This document shows positions 22,390 to 33,625 of a DNA stretch of 64,000 bases, in pieces. Each line of letters begins with the position of its first letter. Positions within the stretch are counted from its first letter, which is position 1. The DNA lies in assembly GCA_024220505.1 (NCBI GenBank), contig JAKZZE010000015.1, forward strand, positions 248,001-312,000. Reading direction: 5' to 3'. Under the pieces are notes generated by a model, which was not told the DNA's origin, ran no database searches, and saw only the letters and a program-made list of their open reading frames with translations. The position numbers and the translations under genes were made by a program. This DNA is from Rhizopus arrhizus. Taxonomy: Eukaryota > Mucoromycota > Mucoromycetes > Mucorales > Rhizopodaceae.

Positions 22390-24126
22390 ATAGGTTGGGC
22401 CACCAAAAAAAAATTTGGGACACCGTTGCTGAAAATGGGACACTCTTTTAAAATTGGGACACTTTTGAAATTGTTGGTAGAGTTTTCTTCAACAATCCTC
22501 GTTGACTTCGACTCCTCTCCAAATGTGCTAACAACCTCAAATGCCACGCTTTATTTTTTCTTTTTTGATAAATATATATATGATACTAAATAATAATTCC
22601 CCCCTTTTTCCCTTTTATACCTTCAAAAGCCGCGCATTCGTAGCCTAAGAAATTCATGTCCATTAACGATGGTACTAACAACGAAAGAGTCTATACACAT
22701 ACCAAGATGGAAAATATCATACGATCCATCGTCGAACAAATGGAAGATGAAAGAGAAACTGCAAGGCTTTCCGAGAATCCCATACCTATGGAAATCCTTG
22801 AGGAACTCGAAGGTATCTCATCTCACCAGTTACAAGAGAACTTTAGAAGATTTAAAAAAGACACCAGGAAATACCAATCTAATGAATGGTTGGTACCCGA
22901 AAAGATCAACAAGAGTGTATTACCATACATCAAAAAACACAGTACAGACACCACTAATGTTGTCAACTCAATACAAAAAATCACAGAAAACACACGATTC
23001 CAAGCAAGAGTCGCAATGGAAATCTTTGAAGAGTTACAAGGCTTATTACACCAAAATCCTGACCAACAACAAGCCAGAAGAATCTTGGAAGGAATCATCG
23101 AAAGCAGCAAACGATTGGCAACCTTTGGCCTTGCAACAGCCAAAGCCCAAGAACGAGAAGCTAAAGCTTATGCAGATAAAGCGTGAAGAATTCCTCACTA
23201 ATTTTCACCAAGCAAGATTCGAACAACGTTTACTTCAACAAAGTGTTAATTCATACAGAGGACGGGGAAATGGCGATTTCCAACGTGGACGAGGTCGTGG
23301 GAACCGAGGAAGAGGATCACGAAGTTCTTTTTTTGGATCAGGAACCCCAAACAAATGGGGACACAACAACAATTATCAAAACCAACAAAATCAGAACCAC
23401 AACAACAACAACAACCAGTACAGCAACAATTCATCCTAACAATAATACACGACAAGAACGACAGCTCACACTATACTATCCCCACAGATGGTATAGTACC
23501 AGGTGGGAGACCAACAGTTTTACCACAATTGGACAAAAATTACGTCACATCAATGGCCACTCTCAGTAGTGAAGGACGGATTCAGGATACAATTTCATCA
23601 ACAACCCACTCCATGGAAGTTGAGACCTTTACGCCTGACGACCGAAGATCAATACGCGGTAGACGAAGCTGTCCAAAAGTTTTTAAACGCACAAATCATC
23701 GAATTATCACCATCCCAACATACTGGTTTCCTATCGAATTTTTTCATCATACAAGAGACCAACAAACGTCGACCTATATTAGATTGCCAAATGATAAATC
23801 GCTTCATTCAATGTCAACATTTCAAGATGGAGGGTGTTCCGGCACTTCGCGACTTGATAGAAGAGAAGGATTACATCTGCAAGTTAGATCTCAAGGATGC
23901 CTATGTTGTCACTCCTATTCACCAAGAATCGCGGAGATTTTTAACGTTTTTACACAAAGGCAAGGTGTATCAATGCAAGACATTGGCTTTCGGGATGAGT
24001 GTCAGTCCTCGAATATTCAGCAAACTAATGCAGTACGCTATGGAACCTATGAGAATGCAAGGGATCCGACTGGTGTACTACCTAGACGACATATGCATTT
24101 TGGGGAAGACACAGATGGCTGTATGA
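22390..24126 (+). mobile_element. DIRS-like retrotransposon, 3'-truncated
   Basis: The left end carries four spaced TGGGACAC-type motifs (22394-22462). A gag-like frame at 22656-23186 (helical, no zinc knuckle) continues in another frame into an Arg-Gly-rich tail (YRGRGNGDFQRGRGRG) to 23439. A reverse transcriptase at about 23490-24126 follows, with RRPILDCQMIN, CKLDLKDAYVV, LAFGMSVSPR and the catalytic YYLDD. Homology to DIRS/Ngaro-type elements is from the RT pattern. RNase H and tyrosine recombinase are absent, and coding sequence stops right after YLDDICILGKT. Gag shows a frame change near 23183 and another change occurs before RT, so this copy is not autonomous. Confidence 0.8.
22394..22462 (+). 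repeat. Four spaced TGGG(A/C)CAC motifs
   Basis: The GGG cores begin at 22396, 22417, 22437 and 22455, i.e. 18-21 bp apart, with flanks such as TTTGGGACACC, AATGGGACACT and ATTGGGACACT. They lie at the left side of the DIRS-like element and could be part of its terminal repeat or a binding array. Confidence 0.6.
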
Positions 24127-24169
24127 CAAGATAAAATCCAGTTGACTAAAATACTTAATTTTTTTACAG

Positions 24170-25678
24170 GTGAAACAGGTGACCGAGAAGACTTGGAGAT
24201 TGATCCTCAGCAATCTCGATGAGGCTGCAGAATCAAGTCTTGTCTCAGATCAAGCAGCTTCAACCGAAACCAGTTCAACTCCAAAAAGCAGTACTTCTTC
24301 ACTTCATTACCAACAAAAATTAAGTAACGAGGACTTCCTTCTTCTCAAATCTTCATATGAAAGCATACAAAACAAATGGGTATTAAGATCAGGAACTTGC
24401 GTGGAAGATATCATGTATGAAGCTTCCCGAAAATCTATTTACGAACAGTAAGTTTTTTTGTATTAAAAAAATGTATTGCAAGCTAGAACTAATTGTTTGT
24501 CTCAATTCTATTCAAATAGCCCATCACACTCATTTATCTTTTCTGCTAATGATGATATTTGGAAAGACTATTTCTCAGTTGAAGATTTGAAGGAAATTAA
24601 AGATAGTATTGAAGCTAAAAAAGTCCGCGAAGATATGCCAAAGCATTTAGTTGATGCTTTGCTAAAGTTAAACAAAAAGGTATTTGTTTATGATTTAATA
24701 GTCCAATATATTAGTAGATACAACTGTTCTCACTGCTTACTTAGAAAACATACAAGGAGATGTAGATGTTTTCAAAAATATTGAAGCTGACAGACACGAT
24801 GACCCTGAGCTCTACTGGGTGAAGGAGAGTGTATTAGACTATATTGAACTCTTCTATAATACCAATTTTGCTATGTTTAATTCTGAACAAGATTTGCTTG
24901 ATGAAGTATATGGCTTTATCAAAAAAAAGCAGAAGAATTAGCAAAACAAGAACAGAAACGTAAGGAAATAATCCAATTTAATATATAACCCTGTGTTGAT
25001 TGAGTTCGTTTTGCTTATTTATAGAGTAACCGGAAGTAGAGCATCGGCAGAGACCAAAAACAAGACAAGATCTTTAGGAACAATGGAAATGCTACGTCGA
25101 CAGATCCCAGGTGATCTTGCCGACTTGTCGTTCTTACACAAGTCAACTGAAATAGGATGTCTTGAAATAGGCTTGTCTGAAAAAGGTTCAAATGGAACCA
25201 AGGAATTACAAGAGAAGAGTCTTAAGACTCCGAGAATGATGAAGGCCTTCGTTATTCAAGCTGCCAGCAGTTTCCCTACCATAGATATATCAAAAGTTGA
25301 AACAGCGGGGTTTGTGATTAGCGGTATGTTTGTAATCTTCTATCTTTTTAATTCTTCATATAGGTTACTTACTTTTGCATAAAAATAGGCATGTAGATCG
25401 TAGGTTTGAAGACGAGACTTGATCGTGGCTCTGTTGCTTTGTTGGTTACTACAAAAAGATTAAAGATGCCTGAGTCGATTGAAGAAGTTCCTGCTCTGCT
25501 TCCTCCTGTCCTCAATTTAGTTTATAGCCATGCACAAACAATCAAAAAGACAGCTGAATATATTGATGATGTTTCTACATTTGTGTCTTTTGGTTCTAAT
25601 TCTGAGCTTACGCTTATTCCTCCTTGCTTTGTCCCATTAGCAAAAGCTAACAAAAGGAAAAAATCAGAAGAAATTTAA
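24170..25678 (+). pseudogene. Orphan Mucorales family, copy B (decayed)
   Basis: Function unknown. Exons 24170-24446, 24511-24680, about 24716-24945, about 25026-25324 and 25390-25678 carry family-like blocks: NKWVLRSGTCVEDIMYEA, KSTEIGCLEIGLSEKG, GTKELQEKSLKTPRMMKAF and DRGSVALLVTTKRLKMP. Damage: a reading-frame break around 24680-24716; an A-run at 24921-24928 that needs one base fewer to continue as AEELAKQEQKR; and a TAG at 25394-25396 where a Gln codon is expected (GMQIVG). No start codon is found before 24170, where a splice acceptor follows the DIRS element. The strand motif LEIG corresponds in position to the ExK of copy A, without the Lys. Confidence 0.6.
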
Positions 25679-28012
25679 TTTCTTTATCTTTTTTATTATT
25701 ATTTTCTTATACCCTTTACTTTTATTTTATTGTTTTACCTATATCTTTATTTTTAATTTTGGCTTTGGCTTTTTCTCCAAGTCTATCCATACACTATTAT
25801 TTTCAAGTAATAAAATACCTTTAGTTTCATTTTCCATGTCTTTTATTTCTACTTATAGATCTTTTTTATTCTGTGGAATGAAATACTCAATGCTCTAAAG
25901 TATGTGTTGATAGACTTGTTTCAACTTCAATATGTAAGTACTGCTACGTTAAATGTGAAGTAATTTATAGCTTCTTGTGCAAGAAATCATATAAAAGTAA
26001 GGCATAGACACATAATGTCATTTGACATTATTTCTATATAGCAGTAGATCAAATATAACTCAATATCTGTAGATAAAGTTTAGTTCTCAGAATTAATGGC
26101 TAGTTCTACTTTATAAAAATAAAACTATTCTTTTAACTTGACACAGCAACCATGTACAATAATTTTCTCTACTAACTTTATCTTTATGAAAGGGCTCTAG
26201 GACTATTATGAATCAATTCTCACGAGTAGACAAGTAATATTCTTAAATGGGAAACTTATTCAAATATAGAATTAAAACTCATCCTATTGTACCCAGATGC
26301 CAGATCGCATAAATAGCCTCTTTTATTTTATATAAAGAAGTTCTTTTTCTTTAGTCTATTTTTCACCTAATAAAACTTTTTAGTTTGATCTCATCAATTG
26401 ATAAGTTTTATTTATCCTCCATATTGTCGACTACCACTATTTTTTCCTTGTTTGAAAGAGATAATTTTAGTTTTTAAAAGATATCCTGTCAGAAAAAAAT
26501 AGACTGAAATCTAAGAAAGCAACAATGTACCTTTTTTTAGCAACAATTTTAATTAAAGCGAAGAAATAATATATCTTCTGTGAAAAAAAAAAGTTTATTT
26601 AACAATAATACTTTAGACTTTTTTTGATGATACTAAATATGTTATATACAGTGAGTACCTTTTAAGTAGTTCCAACTACAGTATATAACAGTAAACCCCA
26701 TTTTTTTTATAAACGGGATATACATGTTACATTTAAAAATCATTTTTATTCATTTCTTTTTTATTCTTTTTTTTTTTTTTTTCTTAAAAAAGAGAGAAAA
26801 ACAGTAAAAGACCATAAACAGTTGTAATATTCTTATAAAATACAGAGAGAATAAATATGAAAAAAAAAAAAAAATATTGCATATCAAAAAGTCTTTATAA
26901 AATTCCTTCTGTTATTGGTCGTTCATTGATTCGTTCTGCTGTTTAGAATTCCTATAAAATGAGGACAAGATCATATTGTATGAATTAAATTAAATCTCAG
27001 TGGGTTAAACCTGTTACTGTATTACACATCAAGCATTTATGTCAATAAAAATAACAATAAGAGAACGTATAAAAAAACAATTGTTTATCCAATAAAAAGA
27101 GCAAAGTATCCTAAAGTAATTGAAAATATTATTCAAAGAATGTTGTGCAAAGGCTTGTGTCTGGGTTTAAAGAGAGAATAAAGACAAAAGTCACCTTCAA
27201 TTAGATTATGAATATTATGATTATGCTACTTGGATAGATAAGGTCTTAAAGAGCTGGATGATGAAACATTATGCCTTTAAAGCATTGTTAATTTTCTAAT
27301 CTTTACAATAAAAAACTGAATTTTTTTTATTATTTCTAATACAATTCACCCTTTTCTTGCTGATAAAGAAGAAATAATCGGACCAAGTCAACTGATTATC
27401 AACTCAGGCTATTGTCACAAACATGGTCCTTCTTTGTCCAAAAGAGAATAGGAAATGACAATGTTGCTAATCCAATTGAATGCCTTGAAAGCTTACTATA
27501 AATGACATTTGATTCAGAAGCAATAGCTTTCTATGTTAAAGAATATAGTACGCTATAATATCAATCATTTGTCTTTGACGCTTGATCATCTCGTTTCAAG
27601 TACTTAGAGAACACTGTACTTTTATATAAAAAAAGAAAGAAATCGATATTTAGACAACAGGTTGCATAAAGATGTTTAATAGTGTAAGGATACTATGAAT
27701 GCTTTAATAACCGTTTAATTTAGTATCTTAAATTGAATAAACGTAAAGATTGTGAAATATTAAAAACATTGGTTTCTCGTCTATGCGAATCTATAGTCTT
27801 TTTGATGCTCAAAATGCTTCTTATTCTATTTTACTGCATGAAATGAATTATTTTCATTGGCTGATTTGATCAGTTGAGATTCCCCATACAGTTTTTTTTT
27901 TTTTTTTTTCCTCGTAACACATCCTTGTCACACTAAAAAAATTATTTTTTTTACCACGTTTTTTTCCCTTTTTCCTTTTTCTTTTCTTTTTTTTTTTTTT
28001 TTTCTTACTAAA
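25679..28012. other. Intergenic, no gene recognised
   Basis: 2.3 kb of AT-rich sequence with poly-T and poly-A runs (for example about 26761-26788, 26861-26874 and 27892-27910). No open frame of note on the plus strand. The minus frame at 27854-28072 is a lysine run from a poly-T tract. It ends in a T-rich stretch directly upstream of the arrestin ATG. Confidence 0.6.
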
Positions 28013-29223
28013 ATGAAAAGATTCAACAATGAAACTTCTTCTTCCGGAAGGCATGTGCCAGTAGATCTTCAACTCAACGATTCACCTGTTTATTTCATTG
28101 GCCCAGCAAACAGAAGCAACCCAATGTCTCAAGTTCGTACAAAACTCTTGGGCACTGTTCACTTTTATGATAGAAAGATAAAATGGAATAGAGTCACACT
28201 TCAATTTGTAGGAAAGGCAGGGATTGATATCGAAGCACCTCGTTCAGCTCTTCCACCGGGTTTTGCAGCTGATGATTCATCGAGCACAAGGATACATACA
28301 GTTGTGCCTATCTGTGAAGTAGAAAAGGAACTCATCTTTTCAGGTGAAGAGTCTATTGACTTTGGCCTCCATTTACCTTCCCATTTGCCCGCCAGTAGTA
28401 GAACAAATCACTCTTTTGTAGAATACACTCTGATAGCAAATTTCTCGGCTGGTACATTTTTTAAAAAGTACAAGACTCACAAGACAGTGACAATCCACAG
28501 ACATTATCTTCCTAGTCTGAGCGCAATGATTCCCACGATGGAATACTCGGGTGTAAAAGAATGGTTTGAGTGGTCGGTTGAGTTACCCAAGGCGACTGCA
28601 ATTCAATCGGGTGAAATAGTCATTGCCTTTCGATGCAGTGTAGAAAAAGAACGGGTGGAGGTAGATAGGATTGAGTTGGCTGTGGATGAAATAGAAAACT
28701 ACAGGTAAGAACCCTCCCCTGTCTTTCAACTGTTACAGTCGAAAACATTAACACAAAAACATACAGGTTTTGTACTAAACAAGGTGTTCATAACCTACCA
28801 CCTATCGTCACTCGCTTTCCTTCTGCTACATATCATATGCCCTCGTTTTCGGAATATTCAGACACTCACTTTATTCGAGTTCCTCTATCTGTCAGCAAGG
28901 ATCCCAAGGTGCGATCGATTCATACTCATCAATTTGATCCCTTTCTGGAAATCAGTCATCGTTGTCGGTTGACTGTTCATTTTAATAAATTACCCAATAT
29001 AGAAATCGAGCCACTGGTACTTGGATTCCCTATCATCATCACTGATTATCCTTCATCTTCTATACCTGAATCAACTCTGTCCAATAACTTGACTTATACA
29101 GAAACAGAAACATCTCAACCTAATGGACGTACAGTTGTTGGTGGAGACGATGCTGTAAATGTAGACCTTGATTTACCCGAATATACTCCAAGATATGAAG
29201 AGCATACCTCTCTACAAATGTAA
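28013..29223 (+). CDS. Alpha-arrestin-like protein
   Basis: Arrestin-fold adaptor, a class that commonly links plasma-membrane transporters to Rsp5-type ubiquitin ligases for endocytosis. Exons 28013-28704 and 28767-29223 give 382 aa. The N-terminal arrestin half has DSPVYFIGPANRSN, LLGTVHFYDRKIKWNRVTLQFVG and FVEYTLIANFSAG. The C-terminal half has VRSIHTHQFDPFLEISHRCR and LVLGFPIIITDYP. The tail has LPEYTPRYEEH, close to but not a strict PPxY motif. The C-half is shorter than in yeast ART proteins. The ligase-adaptor role is family knowledge and the cargo is unknown. Convergent with TPP2. Confidence 0.85.
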
Positions 29224-29346
29224 ATCTAGATTTCCCCTCCCATTCTCCACTTTCTCTCCTTTTTTAGTTACACTAATAATACTTGTACATATTCATTTGC
29301 AAACAAAAAAAAAAAATTTATAAATGGTTTCTTTTCTTTTACTTAT

Positions 29347-32300
29347 TTAAAAAAGGGCAAAACCATAAGGTGGTTGTCTAATTATGTTCCACTTGTCATC
29401 ATATTCTGACCATAAAGTCCATCCAAGTTCTTTATAAATCTCATTACGTACTTTCCAAACTTTAGCAACATCTTTTACAGTCGTAGATGTGAAGGATGCC
29501 TCAGACAAGTATTTCTCGATGGCTTTCAGAGCATTACCAGGGTGACCAGCCTTGCGTTCTTGCTTTACCTTGATTAATAAAGAAGTCAAATCCTTGGAGC
29601 TATCATCAGACGTCCACTGCTGCAATGCTTTCACACTGGCATTAAATGCATCCAAATTTTCAGCAGCATCTGATATAGCAGCATAAGCAATTGCTTTTTG
29701 CTTGAGAGCATTGATCAGTTGCTTTTTCTTTTGATCATTTTCTTTGCGCTTTTGCTTTTGCTCATCTGTTTCGTTTTCGGCTTGTTTAAGTCCATAAAAC
29801 TCGGAAAGTTCGCGTTCATTCAATTGAGAGATGATGGTGTCTGAGATTTTGATAATTTCATTCGCTTGAGCCTGATTCAATTTTCCTGGTGCCAACAAGC
29901 TGTCAACATCTGTACTTCCAGAAGCAGTCCATAGGCTATTCAGCTTGTATTCTAAAAAGTTGATATCGTTGACATATTCAGTTTCAAGTTTAGACAAAAG
30001 GTTCTTGTATGCCGCAGAATCAGCTTCAAACTTTTTGAGATAGGAGATTTCAAGATCACGAGTAGCATCCTTCAACTGTCGCTCAATCTCCTCTTCTGTC
30101 GGCTTCTTGTTATCCTTTTCATCACTAGATTTGCTCTCGACAACAAGCGGGGGAACTGTGTAGATAACCTTGTACTGACCACCTTCGACATTACTCATAA
30201 AGGTCAATTTTCCGAAAAGGGCATCACCAGCCTTGACATCTTTTGGCAAAGCGTCCTTTCCGGCAGGAGGAGCAATATACAACACCTTGATGTTTTTACG
30301 CTCTAAATTGAATTTTGTAAGTGTAGAATTGCCATTCTTGTAAGCATCAGCAATGTTTTGAAAAGTGTTGAAATTAACCGCCTTCAGATCAAGATCCAAT
30401 TCGCAAATGACATCTTTTAATTTCTCAAGCACATTTTCTTCTTCTGTAGAGAGTTGAAGCATAATCGTGTATTCTCCCTTCTGGCTGAGCTTGATATTGT
30501 GATCAAATACATCAAGGTAACCAACCACCTTACGGTTTGTATCATAAACAATACCAAACACACCAGCCAAAAAGTGTTCATAAAGTTGATTCATGACCGT
30601 AGGGAAACGAGCAGTGATGGTTGTAGCTGAATCGATAGTAAAGTTGTATCGAAGAACAAGTTGATACAATACACGACTGCTAGGAAGCATGTCACGACAT
30701 GGGTGCATAGGAGTAATGGTAGACTCAGCAGGTCGAATGTATTTTCTCAACTTGGAGAAAGAAACCTTTACGTCCAATGCATCCTCTCTACGAAGAGGAG
30801 CAGAGATGTCTAAACGAGTAAGCTGGGGCTCCAAATGGACCGTGCTTTGACCATTGGCAAGGTTTCCGGTGATTTGAACGCCATGAAAGTTGAGACTAAT
30901 ATTGACCACATGTTTACCAAGAGCAGACCAGAATTGGGCAAGACAAAGTTCGAGTGTAAGATTGGCACGAACAGAAAAGTGTTTCTTGATAATTTGTTCT
31001 TCAGATGAAGGATTACCAAACGAGCCATCACCCAATAAGAATGAATAAGCATGCTTTCCTTTTTGGTTCTGTTTGGGGACAAGTTGAAGAAGATGGAGCA
31101 TGAAGCGTGCAGGTGATGTCTCGGCTGGAGCACGCGATTTGATCACTAGTTCACAGCTTGTGGCACCTTCAGGAACTTGAATGAAGTTTCTACTAATGAA
31201 TCCAGGATCAAATTCGATATTTTTGAATTCAATAGAGCCATTGGACGGTAATTGTGGTTTGACGACAGACACTGGAACACGGAACAAAGGTCCACGTTCG
31301 GGTGACGAAGTATCATAACCCAACACTTCACCATAGTGGAACTTATTTTGAGAGAGGGATGTGGGATCAACCTTGACTTGGAAAGCATTTCCACCAGAGT
31401 GAATATAGAGATAATCAGGTACAGTAATCCAGGACTCTGAGGCGATAAGAGCTACACGAGCCTCATAATTAAACTTTGCCTCATTGTATTTAGGGTTTTC
31501 TGGATCGAATTCACCCATAAATTTGGGTTGGACCTTGGTAGTAATGTATTGAATTCCGTTGGTCTCTTCAGCTTCACGAAGATAGATACCACGTTGAACA
31601 CCTCGCTTCTGCACAGTTACCTTGAACAAAAGGTCTAAATCTTTACGATCCTTATAGTTTTCGAGATATTCGTATGCTTTATCGACTTGAATAAAGCCAA
31701 CACCAAGAGGATCTTCAACTGATTTAGCTGTTTGTACAACAGCATTCTTTAATCTGTAGGGTGTGTATTCCTCCTTTTGTGCTTTTAAAGCTGAAACAAG
31801 CAAAGCAATGCAACCACATGCATTAGGACTACGGTTGACTATTAATTAAACGTCTTTTCTTGTATGGTTTCTATCTACTGTACCTGGACATACTTGTTCC
31901 GTTCTTCAAGTCCAACTTGTTCAAAACGTAAACAGGAATGCTTGTGATTGCGCTTCCGGGAGCATAAACGTCAACACCGTGGTAACCATCTGAAGTAGGA
32001 CCTCTTGAAGACCATGTGAAGGGACGCTCTGTTACAGATTCGAGCAAGGCATATTCAGCTTGCATCTGGGAATGCTTAACATATGCACCGACAGTGATAA
32101 AACTAGCATCCATACCAGCAGGGGCGCCGATGGAACTATAGCATGGTCCATCGTTACCAGCACTAGTAACAAAGATACAACCTGATTTGCCGATAGCTTC
32201 ATTAGCTAATAATTTAATGAAATGTCCATCTGTAGGTAAGCCACTTGATTCACCGTAAGACATGTTTGCCAAATCTACTTTATGTTTTGCAAGATGAGCT

Positions 32301-33625
32301 GCAGCACGAGTTAATCCAGGGCCAGTTTCCATGGAGCCAAGACGGGCATCGCCAATACGAAGAGAGATGAGTTGTGCACCAGGTGCGACCTAGTAAGAAA
32401 AAATTAATAATTCGTGCTTTCTTTTTTTTTATTTTTTTTGCTTTGCTGAAACATACACCATTCAATGCAGGTTCATCTGGAAAATTGGCAGCAGTGATAC
32501 CGGCAACGTGAGTGCCGTGACTGCCTGACAATGTTACAATACTACAAAAATAGATTGTTAACAAGTGCAGTTACTGATTAGATAATTTAATTGCTTACCT
32601 AAGAATGTCACCATCGTTGTAAATGTTTACAGAGAAATTGAGTAAGTCAGCCTTTCCAAATTTGTGGTATTGTAACTCTTTTCGGTAGTCAGTCAGGCAA
32701 GGTTGACCTACAAAAGAATTTTTTTTCCATATTAGGTCTCAATTACCTTTTAGAGAAAAACTTACCTCTAAGGTCTCCGCTTTCATCAACATCAATGACA
32801 GCTCTCCAATCTTTACCGTCAAAGAACAAGACGCAATCAAGAAGAACGCCAGGATCTTCATAATTCTTGTCAAGGTTTTTTAATGATTCGATGCGTGCTT
32901 CCAATTCAGACTTTTCGGATTCATCCAATTTATCTGTCGTCTTGATATAATCGGCAAGACGACGTTGCGCCTCACTGAGAAGTTGAGCTTGTTTTTTAAT
33001 AAAGTTTTGGCGACGTTCCTGATGTTACAAAATATCTGATTAGATTCAAGAAAATAAGATAAAAAAGGAATTTATTACCGCTTTGATCCTATTTTTCAAT
33101 TCAGTTGGGAATAGTTCATATGCACTTTTAACACCAACTCGATATTCTCCACTAGGATTGTTCCATGAACTGTCCAAGATCAATTTACGTCCACTTTGAC
33201 CTTCGATGACATTCAAACCATCCTCAATAGTTGGCTTCACTTTCTTTGATGTGTCCACATCACCTATTCTACTTTTTTAGAACACACGCCTTCCTACAGT
33301 CTTCATCCACACACGTTACCTCCTCCTGTACAATCTACGATATCGAGCAACTTTGGTTTTCCATCTGTTGTCACCTGCATACCAGCAGCTCCAGGATCAA
33401 CACCTAAAGAGTAGAAAATGTCTCAGCATTGATCGAAACCTTTTTTTTTTTTTGAAAGGTGCCCTCTCGTCCGTTTTATCACTTGCCTGTATCCAAGATA
33501 GCAATCACTGTTCCTCTACCGTCATATTCAGGGTACTTTTTTATAAAACTTGCAGCTTGAGTGTCTTGTTTAGGCATGAGCCCATTAACAGGGTATTCTT
33601 GAATGGGTTTTGAACTGTGAGTCAT
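29347..33625 (-). CDS. TPP2: Tripeptidyl-peptidase II (subtilisin-like)
   Basis: Giant cytosolic serine exopeptidase that releases tripeptides downstream of the proteasome. Minus exons 33625-33487, 33403-33320, 33263-33079, 33018-32766, 32707-32599, 32541-32457, 32389-31884 and 31828-29347 give 1280 aa, the usual size. Catalytic residues are visible: Asp in ILDTGVDPGA, His in [10 protein letters not shown], Asn in VTSAGNDGP and Ser in NGTSMSSPNACG. The insert between Asp and His and the long C-terminal beta-sandwich/helical region are typical. Intron 1 uses a GC donor (GCAAGT, 33486-33481) and interrupts the Gly codon of DTG. The start is the ATG at 33625 ([15 protein letters not shown]). Confidence 0.96.

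Noticed and set aside
27892..28012. Lysine-rich minus frame before the arrestin gene
   Set aside because: Poly-T promoter tract read on the other strand.
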